A stretch of 64,000 bases of DNA from Variibacter gotjawalensis (GCF_002355335.1 NZ_AP014946.1:1379501-1443500), one strand, 5' to 3'. Shown: positions 19,196 to 28,461, counted from the first letter of the stretch. Numbers and translations are program-made. The notes: a model not told the origin generated them from the sequence alone.

Positions 19196-20281
19196 ATGGC
19201 GAAAATCAGCTTTGAGAAAGTTCCGCATAAGTCACCGACTCCGGCCGACAAGCGCACCGCGCTGATGGCCGATCCCGGCTTCGGCCGCGTGTTCTCGGAT
19301 CACATGGTGACGGTGCAGTGGACACAAGGCGTGGGCTGGCACGACGCGAAGGTGCGCGCGCGCGAGCCGTTCCAGATGGACCCGGCCGCCGCGGTTCTGC
19401 ACTACGCGCAGGAAATCTTCGAAGGCATGAAGGCCTATCGCAAACCGGGCGGTGGCTTCGGCCTGTTCCGTCCGGACGAGAATGCGCGCCGCTTCAATGA
19501 ATCGGCCAAGCGCATGGCGATGCCGGATGTGCCCGAGGAGATGTTCCTCGAAGCGATCGATCAGCTCGTGAAGGTCGATGCCGACTGGGTGCCGTCCGGT
19601 GAGGGCTCGTACTACCTGCGCCCGTTCATGTTCGCCAGCGAGGCGTTCCTCGGCGTGCGCCCCGCGAACGAATACATTTTCTGTGTGATCGGCTGCCCAG
19701 TCGGCGCGTATTTCAAGGGCGGCTTCAAGACCGTGCAGGTCTGGGTCTCCGAGGAATACACGCGCGCGGCGCCCGGCGGTACCGGCGCCGCCAAGTGCGG
19801 CGGCAACTACGCGTCGAGCCTTGTCGCGACCAAGGAAGCGTTCGACAACGGTTGTGACCAGGTCGTCTTCCTCGATGCGGTCGAGCGCAAGTGGATCGAC
19901 GAACTCGGCGGCATGAACATCTTTTTCGTGATGGACGATCGCTCGATCATCACGCCGCCGCTGAATACGATCCTGCCAGGCATCACGCGCGAGTCGGTGA
20001 TGAAGCTTGCTTCGGATGCCGGCTATAAGGTCGCCGAGACGCCTTACAGCTTCGACCAGTGGCAGGCGGATGCCCGCAGCGGAAAGCTGCGCGAAGCTTT
20101 CGCGTGCGGCACGGCCGCGGTGATCGCCGGCATCGGCAAGGTGAAGTATCGCGGCGGCGAATTCGCCATCGGCAACTCAGGCGATGGCGAGGCGACGACG
20201 AAGCTGCGCGCCCAGCTGACCGGGATCCAGCGCGGCACCGTGGACGATACTTATGGCTGGATGCGGTCAGTCGCCGCCTAG
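19196..20281 (+). CDS. ilvE: branched-chain amino acid aminotransferase
   Basis: A 361-residue class IV PLP aminotransferase of the longer (BCAT-2, eukaryote-like) type. It makes leucine, isoleucine and valine from their 2-oxo acids with glutamate. Visible features are QWTQGVGWHDAKVRAREPF, ALHYAQEIFEGMKAYR-like sequence (VLHYAQEIFEGMKAY), the PLP lysine in GTGAAKCGGNYASSL, and FVMDDRSIITPPL. Start ATG 19196 has GGGAG ten bases upstream; ATG 19187 is possible. A strong hairpin follows the stop. Confidence 0.94.
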   Translation: MAKISFEKVPHKSPTPADKRTALMADPGFGRVFSDHMVTVQWTQGVGWHDAKVRAREPFQMDPAAAVLHYAQEIFEGMKAYRKPGGGFGLFRPDENARRFNESAKRMAMPDVPEEMFLEAIDQLVKVDADWVPSGEGSYYLRPFMFASEAFLGVRPANEYIFCVIGCPVGAYFKGGFKTVQVWVSEEYTRAAPGGTGAAKCGGNYASSLVATKEAFDNGCDQVVFLDAVERKWIDELGGMNIFFVMDDRSIITPPLNTILPGITRESVMKLASDAGYKVAETPYSFDQWQADARSGKLREAFACGTAAVIAGIGKVKYRGGEFAIGNSGDGEATTKLRAQLTGIQRGTVDDTYGWMRSVAA

Positions 20282-20313
20282 CCCTGAGTCACCTCGCCTA
20301 ATAGTTGAGCTGT

Positions 20314-20350
20314 CAACGGCCGTTGCTCATTAATTGAGCAGCGGCCGTTG
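20314..20350 (+). terminator. stem-loop after ilvE
   Basis: CAACGGCCGTTGCTCA and TGAGCAGCGGCCGTTG pair over 16 positions with one G-T wobble around a TTAAT loop. It lies 33 bases after the ilvE stop. No long T-run follows, so it may be a factor-assisted terminator or a 3' stabilising hairpin. Confidence 0.65.
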
Positions 20351-20354
20351 CCTA

Positions 20355-20372
20355 TCAGGTGGGCAAACCTGA
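20355..20372. promoter_or_regulatory. palindrome upstream of the urtA sigma-54 promoter
   Basis: TCAGGT-gggcaa-ACCTGA is a perfect 18-base inverted repeat centred about 65 bases upstream of the -24 element. An enhancer-binding regulator would be expected at such a place. It does not match the enteric NtrC consensus closely, so its role is uncertain. Confidence 0.4.
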
Positions 20373-20424
20373 CTCACTCGTAAACATCCCTTCTGAATCA
20401 ACCGGTTGTTGCATCGCACGTGGC

Positions 20425-20440
20425 TGGCACACGCTTTGCG
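20425..20440 (+). promoter_or_regulatory. sigma-54 promoter of the urt operon
   Basis: TGGCAC-acgct-TTGCG has the invariant GG and GC of the -24/-12 elements separated by exactly ten bases, and matches the consensus TGGCAC-N5-TTGCA at all but the last base. The predicted transcription start is near 20451, giving a leader of about 44 bases to the urtA ATG. This places urea uptake under RpoN and, by established knowledge of urt systems, probably NtrC. Confidence 0.78.
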
Positions 20441-20494
20441 AAGGCCCTCGCGCGCAAACGTGGGTTGCGTGCGGTCCAACGCAAGGGAACAAGA

Positions 20495-21784
20495 ATGCTC
20501 AACATCACTCGCAGGGTGGCAGGGAAGGGTTTAGTCGCAGCAGGCCTCGCTCTTGGCCTCGGTCTGTCGGCTCCCGCCCAGGCTCAAGAAACCATCAAGG
20601 TCGGTATTCTCCACTCGCTCTCCGGCACCATGGCGATCAGCGAAACGACGCTGAAAGACGTCATGCTCATGCTCATCGAAGAGCAGAACAAGAAGGGCGG
20701 TCTCCTCGGCAAGAAGCTCGAGGCAGTCGTCGTCGATCCGGCTTCGAACTGGCCGCTGTTCGCCGAAAAGGCGCGCGAGCTGATCTCGAAGGAAAAGGTC
20801 TCGGCCGTATTCGGCTGCTGGACCTCGGTGTCGCGCAAGTCCGTGCTGCCGGTCTTCAAGGAACTCAACTCGATCCTCTTCTATCCGGTGCAGTACGAAG
20901 GCGAAGAGTCCGAGCGCAACGTGTTCTACACGGGCGCTGCTCCGAACCAGCAAGCCATTCCGGCTGTCGACTATCTCGCCAAGGAAGAGAAGGTGCAGCG
21001 CTGGGTTCTGGCCGGCACCGACTACGTCTATCCGCGCACGACCAACAAGATCCTTGAGGCCTACCTCAAGTCGAAGGGCGTGAAGCAAGAAGACATCATG
21101 ATCAACTACACGCCGTTCGGTCACTCCGATTGGCAGACGATCGTCGCCGACATCAAGAAGTTCGGCTCGGCTGGCAAGAAGACCGCCGTTGTTTCGACCA
21201 TCAACGGCGACGCCAACGTTCCGTTCTACAAGGAGCTCGGCAACCAAGGCATCAAGGCGACGGATATTCCGGTCGTCGCGTTCTCGGTCGGCGAAGAAGA
21301 ACTCGCCGGCATCGACACGAAGCCGCTGCTCGGCCACCTCGCCGCATGGAACTACTTCGAGTCGATCAAGACCCCGGCAAACGCCGAGTTCATCAAGAAG
21401 TGGAAGGCCTTCACGAAGAACGAGAAGCGCGTCTCCAACGATCCGATGGAAGCGCACGTGATCGGCTTCGCCATGTGGGTCAAGGCTGTCGAGAAGGCCG
21501 GCACGACGGATCCCGACAAGGTGATCGACGCGCTGCCGGGCACCGAGGCTCCGAACCTGACGGGCGGCATGTCGAAGATGCTGCCGAACCATCACATCAC
21601 CAAGCCGGTTTTCATCGGCGAGATCAAGGCCGACGGCCAGTTCGACGTGGTGTGGAAGACCGAGGGTCTCGTTGCGGGTGATGCCTGGTCGAAGGAACTC
21701 GATGGCTCGAAGGATCTCGTTGCCGACTGGGTTGAGAAGAAGTGCGGCAACTGGAACACCAAGACGAATAAGTGCGGCAGCTGA
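20495..21784 (+). CDS. urtA: urea ABC transporter substrate-binding protein
   Basis: A 429-residue periplasmic binding protein. The start at 20495 (MLNITRRVAG) gives a signal peptide ending at about APAQA-QET and has AAGGGAACAAG upstream; the longer frame adds an unlikely extension. Mature features typical of UrtA include IKVGILHSLSGTMAISE, GLLGKKLEAVVVDPASNW, ISKEKVSAVFGCWTSVSRK, and ILFYPVQYEGEESERNVFYT. It captures urea for the UrtBCDE importer and is the first gene of the operon, behind the sigma-54 promoter. A GC-rich hairpin element follows and may lower expression of urtBCDE relative to urtA. Confidence 0.95.
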   Translation: MLNITRRVAGKGLVAAGLALGLGLSAPAQAQETIKVGILHSLSGTMAISETTLKDVMLMLIEEQNKKGGLLGKKLEAVVVDPASNWPLFAEKARELISKEKVSAVFGCWTSVSRKSVLPVFKELNSILFYPVQYEGEESERNVFYTGAAPNQQAIPAVDYLAKEEKVQRWVLAGTDYVYPRTTNKILEAYLKSKGVKQEDIMINYTPFGHSDWQTIVADIKKFGSAGKKTAVVSTINGDANVPFYKELGNQGIKATDIPVVAFSVGEEELAGIDTKPLLGHLAAWNYFESIKTPANAEFIKKWKAFTKNEKRVSNDPMEAHVIGFAMWVKAVEKAGTTDPDKVIDALPGTEAPNLTGGMSKMLPNHHITKPVFIGEIKADGQFDVVWKTEGLVAGDAWSKELDGSKDLVADWVEKKCGNWNTKTNKCGS

Positions 21785-21818
21785 TCGCCGTAGCGAACAG
21801 CACCTCGCCTCTAGCGTT

Positions 21819-21920
21819 CTCTCCCCCCTTGCGGGGGAGAGACAGAGAGGGGGGTGAGCAACGAACGCAGTGCTCACCGAACACCCCCCTCCCTAGCCCT
21901 CCCCCGCAAGGGGGGAGGGA
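21819..21920. repeat. GC-rich intergenic repeat, family E, between urtA and urtB
   Basis: TCTCCCCCCTTGCGGGGGAGA forms one hairpin, and a second long pairing joins GGGGGGTGAGC-type sequence near 21850 with GCTCACCGAACACCCCCC. The end CCCTCCCCCGCAAGG followed by GGGGAGGG forms a third hairpin. It lies between the highly expressed binding-protein gene and the rest of the operon, where such structures often reduce read-through (inference). Confidence 0.65.
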
Positions 21921-22004
21921 ACGCGCTGAGTTCGCGGCGCGCCTCGAATACGACAGCGGCACCGAAGGCGCCGTTTTGCTTCTCCGAATGCCGGGACACT
22001 TCGG

Positions 22005-23603
22005 ATGACCTTCTTCCGCTTCATCGCCGCCGGGATTTTTCTCCTGGCGCTAAGCTTGTCGGCTCCGATCGCACGCGCGCAGGACTTTGCCGCAGCGCTC
22101 GCCGACTTCACCACCGACTCATTTTCCGACACCGAGAAAGCCGTCACGACGATTGCGACGAGCGGCAATCCGCGCGCTGCCGATGTGATCCAGGCGCTGC
22201 AGGACGGCCGGCTCTTCTTCACCACGGAGCCGAAAGCCGTCTTCATCCGCACCGCCGATGGCAAATTCGCCGATGCCGCGACCGGTCAAGCCGCCACGCC
22301 GGCATCGCCGCGTCCGGTGCGCCTCAACAACCGCCTGCGCCGCAGCGTCGACGCGGCGCTCGGCGGCCTGACGCTGCTTTCGCCCGACGCGAATAAGCGC
22401 CTCGAAGCCGCAATCTCCGTCTTCCGCTCGCGCGATGCCGCCGCGCTTCCGACGCTCGATACCGCGATCGCCAAGGAAACCAACACACGCGTCAAGCGCG
22501 CGCTGACTGAAGCGCGTGCGGCCGTGATCCTCTTCAAGACCGACGCTAGCGAGACCGACAAACTCGACGCCGTCGCTGTGTTGCGCGCGCGCGGCGATCA
22601 GGAGGCGAAAGCCTTGCTGTCGAGCTTGCCAGCCGACTCGCCCACTAACGTCAAGACGGCTGCGCAAAGCGCCGTCGCCGCGATTGAGTCGAATCTCGCG
22701 CTGTGGGCAACCGCGCAGAATGCCTGGTACGGCATCTCGCTCGGCTCGGTGTTGCTGCTCGCTGCCATCGGCCTTGCCATCACGTTCGGCGTGATGGGCG
22801 TCATCAACATGGCGCATGGCGAAATGGTGATGCTCGGCGCTTACACGACTTTCGTCGTGCAGGAGATCATCCGCACGAAGAACCCGGCGCTGTTCGACTA
22901 TTCGCTGCTGATCGCGCTGCCGCTTGCGTTCTGCGTCGCCGGTCTTGTCGGCATCGCGATCGAGCGCGGCGTGATCCGCTGGCTTTATGGCCGCCCGCTC
23001 GAAACGCTGCTTGCGACCTGGGGCATTTCGCTCATCCTGCAGCAGGCCGTGCGCACGCAATTCGGCCCGACCAACAAGGAAGTCGGCAACCCGTCCTGGA
23101 TGTCTGGCGCATTCGAGGTCGGCGGCTTGACGATCACCTACAATCGGCTGTGGATCGTTTGCTTCACGCTCGCGGTCTTTGTCGGCTTGCTCGCAATGCT
23201 GCGCTTCTCCCGCATCGGACTCGAGATGCGCGCCGTCACGCAAAACCGCGCGATGGCGGCCTCAATGGGCATCCGCACCGGCCGCATCGATGCGCTGACC
23301 TTCGGCCTCGGTTCCGGCATCGCCGGCATCGCCGGCGTCGCGCTCTCGCAGATCGACAACGTCTCGCCGAATCTCGGCCAGAGCTACATTATCGACAGCT
23401 TCATGGTCGTCGTTTTCGGTGGCGTCGGAAATCTCTGGGGCACGTTGGTCGGCGCGTTCACGCTCGGCATCGCCAACAAATTCCTCGAGCCCTTCGCGGG
23501 CGCCGTTCTCGGCAAGATCGCGATCCTCGTGCTGATCATCCTCTTCATCCAAAAGCGTCCGCGCGGTCTGTTTGCGCTCAAGGGCCGCGCGGTGGAAGCA
23601 TGA
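22005..23603 (+). CDS. urtB: urea ABC transporter permease UrtB
   Basis: A 532-residue inner-membrane permease. Like other UrtB proteins it has a long N-terminal part of about 230 residues before the LivH-like membrane domain. The start MTFFRFIAAGIFLLALSLS resembles a signal peptide ending ARA-QDF, so this part is probably periplasmic; it contains a helical region (AALPTLDTAIAKETNTRVKR). The permease domain begins at about residue 235 (WYGISLGSVLLLAAIGLAIT) with MGVINMAHGEMVMLGAYTTF and SFMVVVFGGVGNLWGTLVGA. It forms the membrane channel with UrtC. Confidence 0.93.
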   Translation: MTFFRFIAAGIFLLALSLSAPIARAQDFAAALADFTTDSFSDTEKAVTTIATSGNPRAADVIQALQDGRLFFTTEPKAVFIRTADGKFADAATGQAATPASPRPVRLNNRLRRSVDAALGGLTLLSPDANKRLEAAISVFRSRDAAALPTLDTAIAKETNTRVKRALTEARAAVILFKTDASETDKLDAVAVLRARGDQEAKALLSSLPADSPTNVKTAAQSAVAAIESNLALWATAQNAWYGISLGSVLLLAAIGLAITFGVMGVINMAHGEMVMLGAYTTFVVQEIIRTKNPALFDYSLLIALPLAFCVAGLVGIAIERGVIRWLYGRPLETLLATWGISLILQQAVRTQFGPTNKEVGNPSWMSGAFEVGGLTITYNRLWIVCFTLAVFVGLLAMLRFSRIGLEMRAVTQNRAMAASMGIRTGRIDALTFGLGSGIAGIAGVALSQIDNVSPNLGQSYIIDSFMVVVFGGVGNLWGTLVGAFTLGIANKFLEPFAGAVLGKIAILVLIILFIQKRPRGLFALKGRAVEA

Positions 23604-23706
23604 CGATGATCGGCCGATATCTCATGCTCCTTTTGCGTGGCGGCGATCTCGCCACATCGCGCTGCCGGTGCCGTGCGCGGTTCGGAACCAAGATCGGGGG
23701 CGCCGC

Positions 23707-24849
23707 ATGATCACGCGCACGCTCGATCGCGGCGGTTGGATCTTCATCTCGATCCTCATCGCGGCGGCGATCATCGTCCCGATCCTCAACATCGCGACGT
23801 CGCCGTCATCTCCGCTGCATATCCCAAGCTATGCGGTCGCGCTGCTCGGCAAATATCTCTGCTACGCGCTGCTCGCACTCTCGATCGATCTCATCTGGGG
23901 ATACGCTGGAATTCTTTCGCTCGGCCACGGCGCTTTCTTCGCGCTCGGCGGCTATGCGATGGGCATGTATCTGATGCGCCAGATCGGAACGCGCGGCGTC
24001 TACGCGCATCCGACGTTGCCGGATTTCATGGTCTTTCTGAACTACAAACAGTTGCCGTGGTTCTGGTATGGCTTCGACATGTTCTGGTTCGCGGCGCTGA
24101 TGGTGCTGCTGGTTCCAGGACTGCTCGCTTTCGTCTTCGGCTGGCTCGCCTTCCGCAGCCGTGTCACCGGCGTCTATCTCTCGATCATCACGCAAGCGCT
24201 GACTTACGCGCTGATGCTCGGCTTCTTCCGCAACGATTTCGGCTTCGGCGGCAACAACGGCCTGACCGATTTCAAGGACATCCTCGGCTTCAATGTGCAG
24301 GCGCAGGGTACGCGCGCGGCGCTGTTCGTCCTGTCTTGCGTCGCGCTCGGTGGCTGCTTCTTGCTCTGCCGTGCGATCGTGACGTCGAAACTCGGCAAAG
24401 TGCTGATCGGCGTGCGCGATGCCGAAAGCCGCATGCGCTTCCTCGGCTATCGCGTCGAGAGCTACAAGCTCTTCGTTTTCGTGCTGTCAGCCATGATGGC
24501 AGGCGTTGCCGGCGCGCTCTACGTGCCGCAAGTCGGCATCATCAATCCAGGCGAGTTTGCGCCATCGAACTCGATCGAAGCCGTCATCTGGGTCGCGGTC
24601 GGCGGGCGCGGAACGCTGACCGGCGCGGCGCTCGGCGCTTTCATCGTCAATTATGCAAAGACGACATTCACGAGCGGATTCCTCGCGCCATACTGGCTCT
24701 TCATGCTCGGCGGCTTGTTCGTTATCGTCACGCTGCTGATGCCGCGCGGCATCGTCGGCACCTTCCGTCATTGGGTTGCGCAGCGCAAAGCCAAGAAGGA
24801 TGCGGCGAAAGCCGAACCGAACGGCGCGCAGCCACAGGCCGCGGAGTAG
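23707..24849 (+). CDS. urtC: urea ABC transporter permease UrtC
   Basis: A 380-residue LivM-type permease with about ten hydrophobic segments. Landmarks are DLIWGYAGILSLGHGAFFAL, ALTYALMLGFF, FGGNNGLTDF and VAVGGRGTLTGAALGAFIVN, ending in a charged tail rich in Lys, Ala and Glu. The start is ATG 23707; the longer frame includes a low-quality segment from the 100-base gap after urtB. Together with UrtB it forms the transmembrane channel for urea. Confidence 0.93.
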   Translation: MITRTLDRGGWIFISILIAAAIIVPILNIATSPSSPLHIPSYAVALLGKYLCYALLALSIDLIWGYAGILSLGHGAFFALGGYAMGMYLMRQIGTRGVYAHPTLPDFMVFLNYKQLPWFWYGFDMFWFAALMVLLVPGLLAFVFGWLAFRSRVTGVYLSIITQALTYALMLGFFRNDFGFGGNNGLTDFKDILGFNVQAQGTRAALFVLSCVALGGCFLLCRAIVTSKLGKVLIGVRDAESRMRFLGYRVESYKLFVFVLSAMMAGVAGALYVPQVGIINPGEFAPSNSIEAVIWVAVGGRGTLTGAALGAFIVNYAKTTFTSGFLAPYWLFMLGGLFVIVTLLMPRGIVGTFRHWVAQRKAKKDAAKAEPNGAQPQAAE

Positions 24850-24853
24850 CACG

Positions 24854-25612
24854 ATGGAACAGCAACCTCGCACAACACCTGCGCTGCTTTATCTCGATGC
24901 GATCACGGTCGCGTTCGACGGCTTCCGCGCACTCAACAAGCTCTCATTCACGATCGCGCCCGGCGAGATGCGCGCGATCATCGGCCCGAACGGCGCCGGC
25001 AAAACCACGATGATGGATGTCGTCACCGGCAAGACGAAGCCGGACGAGGGCGACGTCGTATTCGACGGCTCGCACGATCTTTCGTCGATGGATGAGACGC
25101 AGATCGCAACGCTCGGCATCGGCCGCAAATTCCAGAAGCCGACCGTATTCGAAAGCCATACGGTCGAAGACAATCTGCGCCTTGCGTTGAAGGCGGATCG
25201 CCGGCCGCGCGCGACCTTGTTTTGGCGCGACTCGTCGGAAGAGCGCGATCGCCTCGACGCAATCCTCACGACGATCAGAATGACACCGGATCGCGGCCGC
25301 CTCGCCGGCGCGCTGTCGCACGGCCAAAAGCAATGGCTCGAGATCGGCATGTTGCTCGCACAGGAACCGAAGCTCTTGCTGGTCGACGAGCCGGTCGCCG
25401 GTATGACCGACGCCGAAACGATGCAGACTGCCGAACTGCTCCGCGAAATCAATCGCGAGCGCTCGGTCGTCGTCGTCGAACACGACATGGCTTTCGTTCG
25501 CGAGCTCGGCGTGAAGGTGACGTGTCTGCATGAAGGTTCGGTGATCGCCGAAGGTTCCATCGACCAGGTGTCGGAGAACCAGCGCGTGGTCGAAGTGTAT
25601 TTGGGACGCTAG
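24854..25612 (+). CDS. urtD: urea ABC transporter ATP-binding protein UrtD
   Basis: A 252-residue LivG-type ATPase. Walker A is GPNGAGKTTMMD, the signature is LSHGQKQWLEIGMLL, Walker B is LLLVDEPVAGMTD, and the switch histidine is in VVVVEHDMAFV. The start ATG 24854 lies four bases after the urtC stop. With UrtE it energises urea uptake. The ending VVEVYLGR is typical of this family. Confidence 0.94.
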   Translation: MEQQPRTTPALLYLDAITVAFDGFRALNKLSFTIAPGEMRAIIGPNGAGKTTMMDVVTGKTKPDEGDVVFDGSHDLSSMDETQIATLGIGRKFQKPTVFESHTVEDNLRLALKADRRPRATLFWRDSSEERDRLDAILTTIRMTPDRGRLAGALSHGQKQWLEIGMLLAQEPKLLLVDEPVAGMTDAETMQTAELLREINRERSVVVVEHDMAFVRELGVKVTCLHEGSVIAEGSIDQVSENQRVVEVYLGR

Positions 25613-25615
25613 CGA

Positions 25616-26311
25616 ATGCTCGAAGCACGGTCCGTCAATCTTCATTACGGCGCGGCGCAAGCGCTGCGCGGCGTCTCGATGGTCGCCGAAGCCGGCAAGA
25701 TCACCTGCATTCTCGGCCGCAACGGCGTCGGCAAGACGAGCCTACTGCGAGCGCTTACCGGTCATCAGCCGATCAGTGGCGGCTCGATCGTGTTCGACGG
25801 CCAAGAGATCGAGCGCCTGCGGCCATACGAACGCGCGCGACGCGGCATCGCTTATGTGCCGCAAGGCCGCGATGTGTTTCCGCTCCTCACCGTCGAAGAG
25901 AATCTGCACACAGGTTACGCGCCGCTCAAACGCGCTCAGCGCTACGTGCCGGAAGAGGTCTTCGATCTCTTCCCTGTGCTCGCCGACATGATGCGTCGCC
26001 GTGGCGGCGACTTGTCCGGCGGTCAGCAGCAGCAGCTCGCCATCGGCCGTGCACTCGTGATGCGGCCGAAGATCTTGCTGCTCGACGAGCCGACTGAAGG
26101 CATTCAGCCGTCGATCATCAAGGATATCGGTCGCGCCATCACCTATTTGCGCGACACTGCCAAGATGGCGATCGTGCTGGTCGAGCAATATTTTGACTTC
26201 GCGCATGAACTCGGCGACCGTTTCGCCGTCATGGACCGCGGATCGGTCGTCTTCTCGTGCGGCCGCGACGACATGGACGAAGGCGCCCTGCGGCGCGCGT
26301 TGGCGATTTAA
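25616..26311 (+). CDS. urtE: urea ABC transporter ATP-binding protein UrtE
   Basis: A 231-residue LivF-type ATPase. Walker A is GRNGVGKTSLLR, the signature is LSGGQQQQLAIGRAL, and Walker B is ILLLDEPTEGIQP, followed by IVLVEQYFDFA. It begins three bases after urtD and closes the uptake operon. A family B repeat separates it from ureD, 112 bases downstream on the same strand. Confidence 0.94.
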   Translation: MLEARSVNLHYGAAQALRGVSMVAEAGKITCILGRNGVGKTSLLRALTGHQPISGGSIVFDGQEIERLRPYERARRGIAYVPQGRDVFPLLTVEENLHTGYAPLKRAQRYVPEEVFDLFPVLADMMRRRGGDLSGGQQQQLAIGRALVMRPKILLLDEPTEGIQPSIIKDIGRAITYLRDTAKMAIVLVEQYFDFAHELGDRFAVMDRGSVVFSCGRDDMDEGALRRALAI

Positions 26312-26318
26312 AGTATTT

Positions 26319-26430
26319 CGTCATGGCCCGGCTTGTCCGGGCCATCCACGTCTTTCTTCCTTCGTTTTGATTTGAGAAAGTCGTGGATGGCCCGCATGTG
26401 GGTGCCCCAAGGGCACCAAGGCCATGACGG
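26319..26430. repeat. intergenic repeat, family B, complete copy 2
   Basis: The left arm is CGTCATGGCCCGGCTTGTCC followed by GGGCCATCCACG; the right arm is GTCGTGGATGGCCCGCATG, an insertion GTGGGTGCCCCAAGGGCACC, and GGCCATGACGG. The insertion is itself palindromic (GGTGCCC...GGGCACC). The ATG of its terminal GCCATGACGG is the apparent start codon of ureD. Confidence 0.78.
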
Positions 26431-27269
26431 AGAGAAACGAAACGGCTGTGCTGGATACGCTCGCAACACAACAAACATTCGCCGCCAATCGCGCCACCGG
26501 CAGGATCGCGCTCGATCTTACCGGCGCGAGCGGCGTGACGCGCCGTGTGCGTGTCGGTGAAGACGGCTCCCTGCGCGCGCGTTTCCCGAACGCGGAGCGT
26601 GGCGACACCGAAGCCGTCATCGTCAACACGGCGGGCGGGATGGCGGGCGGCGATGCATTCTCGTTCGACATCACGCTGCGCGGCGGCGCCAACCTCGCGA
26701 TCACCACAGCAGCGGCGGAGAAAGTCTACCGCGCCATCGGCGCGCCCTCGCGCATCGATGTGCGCCTCAATGTCGAGGCCGGTGCGCGTCTCTCGTGGGT
26801 ACCTCAGGAAACCATCGTTTTCGATCGCACGCACCTCGAGCGCGGTATCGAGGTCGATCTCGCCGGCAACGGCGAAATCCTTCTGGCCGAAGCCATAGTG
26901 TTCGGCCGCGCCCTGATGGGCGAGGTCGTCACATCGGGTTCGGTCCGCGATCGCTGGCGCGTCCGGCGCGATGGGAAACTTATATTCGCCGAGACGTTGC
27001 GCATCGACGGGCCGATATCCGAGAAGCTCGCGCAGGCTCCGATCGGCAATGGCTCGATCGCTTTCGCGACCGTTTACATCAGCCCCGGCCGCGAAGAGCA
27101 TGTCGAAGCGTTCCGCGCCGCGACCTATCAGGGCGAAGCCGGAATTTCGTGCTGGAATGGGCATTGCGTTGCGCGCTTCAGTGCGCACAATAGTGCGGCG
27201 CTGCGCAACGATATGGCGGCGGCGCTTCACGCGATGAACATGACGCTGCCGCGCATCTGGACGAACTGA
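26424..27269 (+). CDS. ureD: urease accessory protein UreD
   Basis: A 281-residue UreD (UreH) protein, which binds apo-urease and with UreF and UreG helps deliver nickel. Family features are [57 protein letters not shown] and GRALMGE. The ATG at 26424 lies inside the right end of a family B repeat, so either the repeat now supplies the start or translation begins further in; the next clear homology begins near residue 15. There is no good Shine-Dalgarno sequence before 26424. Confidence 0.9.
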   Translation: MTERNETAVLDTLATQQTFAANRATGRIALDLTGASGVTRRVRVGEDGSLRARFPNAERGDTEAVIVNTAGGMAGGDAFSFDITLRGGANLAITTAAAEKVYRAIGAPSRIDVRLNVEAGARLSWVPQETIVFDRTHLERGIEVDLAGNGEILLAEAIVFGRALMGEVVTSGSVRDRWRVRRDGKLIFAETLRIDGPISEKLAQAPIGNGSIAFATVYISPGREEHVEAFRAATYQGEAGISCWNGHCVARFSAHNSAALRNDMAAALHAMNMTLPRIWTN

Positions 27270-27274
27270 CGCTC

Positions 27275-27577
27275 ATGAATTTGACGCCTCGCGAAAAAGA
27301 CAAGCTGCTCATCGCCACCGCCGCGATGGTCGCGCGCCGCCGCCTCGATCGCGGCGTGAAGCTGAACCATCCGGAATCGATCGCGCTGATCTCCGATTTC
27401 ATCATGGAAGGCGCGCGCGATGGGCGCACCGTCGCCGAGTTGATGGAAGCCGGCGCGCATGTGGTAACGCGTGCGCAGGTGATGGAAGGCGTCGCCGAGA
27501 TGATCCACGACGTTCAGGTCGAAGCCACGTTTCCGGACGGCTCCAAGCTTGTCACGGTCCACAATCCGATCAGGTAG
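27275..27577 (+). CDS. ureA: urease gamma subunit
   Basis: A 100-residue urease gamma subunit of full length. It begins [20 protein letters not shown] and contains [34 protein letters not shown] and the C-terminal [14 protein letters not shown]. Urease is a cytoplasmic nickel enzyme that hydrolyses urea to ammonia and carbamate. The gene starts five bases after ureD and is followed by ureJ, three bases on. Confidence 0.97.
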   Translation: MNLTPREKDKLLIATAAMVARRRLDRGVKLNHPESIALISDFIMEGARDGRTVAELMEAGAHVVTRAQVMEGVAEMIHDVQVEATFPDGSKLVTVHNPIR

Positions 27578-27580
27578 GAC

Positions 27581-28153
27581 ATGAAGATGCGATCGAAGCT
27601 GCTCATTGCCGCTCTTGTTCTCACGCCAAGCCTCGCCTTCGCGCACGGTGGCGCGCCGGGTCACACGCATTCCTTTATGGACGGGGTCCTCCACCCGCTC
27701 AACGGCCTCGACCATCTGCTCGCCGCTTTCGCGATCGGCCTCTGGGCCGTCGTCTCCGGCATGCGCCGTCCGTGGCTCGTGCCGCTCACTTTCGTCGCCG
27801 CGATGACGGCCGCAACGCTCGCGGGCGCCTCCGGCATCGTGCTGCCGCGCGCCGAATGGATGATCGCCGCCAGCGTGATGGCGCTCGGTCTTCTCTGCTT
27901 GTTCGCACCGCGTCTGCCGGTCGCGGCCGGTATGGCAATCGCTGCGCTGTTCGCGCTCGCGCACGGCTATGCCCACGGCTCCGAAGGCGATGCCTCGACG
28001 CCATATCTCGCAGGCCTTATTGCTTCGACCGCCGCGTTGCACGTCGCCGGCATGGCGAGCGGCTATCTCGCGCTCTTTGCGGAGCGTCCTGCGCTTGCGC
28101 GCCTCGCCGGCGCGGTGATCGCGGTCGGCGGTGTATTTGTGCTGGTCGCCTAA
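27581..28153 (+). CDS. ureJ: HupE/UreJ family nickel-permease-like protein
   Basis: A 190-residue membrane protein. The N-terminal signal-like segment ([15 protein letters not shown]) is followed by [20 protein letters not shown] and the diagnostic [15 protein letters not shown], a His/Asp motif of the HupE/UreJ family. Further hydrophobic segments end in [12 protein letters not shown]; a second His pair is in [12 protein letters not shown]. The family is thought to move nickel; direct evidence varies. Its position between ureA and ureB links it to urease metallation. Confidence 0.9.
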   Translation: MKMRSKLLIAALVLTPSLAFAHGGAPGHTHSFMDGVLHPLNGLDHLLAAFAIGLWAVVSGMRRPWLVPLTFVAAMTAATLAGASGIVLPRAEWMIAASVMALGLLCLFAPRLPVAAGMAIAALFALAHGYAHGSEGDASTPYLAGLIASTAALHVAGMASGYLALFAERPALARLAGAVIAVGGVFVLVA

Positions 28154-28155
28154 TC

Positions 28156-28461
28156 ATGAAACCCGGCGAGGTCTTCACGAAGGACGGCGACATCACGCTC
28201 AACGAGGGCCGTGAAACGCTGACGCTCGAGGTCGCGAACACGGGCGATCGTCCCATCCAAGTCGGCTCGCACTACCACTTCTTCGAGACCAACAACGCGC
28301 TCAAATTCGACCGCGCAAAAGCGCGCGGCATGCGGCTCGATATCGCCTCCGGCACCGCGGTGCGTTTCGAGCCGGGGCAGAGCCGCACCGTGACGCTGGT
28401 CGCACTCGGCGGCAATCGGACCGTCTACGGCTTTCAGGGCAAAGTGATGGGGAAACTCTAG
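28156..28461 (+). CDS. ureB: urease beta subunit
   Basis: A 101-residue urease beta subunit. It begins [20 protein letters not shown] and contains [46 protein letters not shown] and [14 protein letters not shown], all characteristic. The gene starts three bases after ureJ, and its stop abuts the ureC ATG, so the subunits should be made in balanced amounts. Confidence 0.97.
   Translation: MKPGEVFTKDGDITLNEGRETLTLEVANTGDRPIQVGSHYHFFETNNALKFDRAKARGMRLDIASGTAVRFEPGQSRTVTLVALGGNRTVYGFQGKVMGKL

Noticed and set aside
21785-22004. Possible attenuator or riboswitch between urtA and urtB
   Set aside because: The structure is accounted for by a GC-rich intergenic repeat related to the one at 5774. No aptamer-like conserved core was seen.
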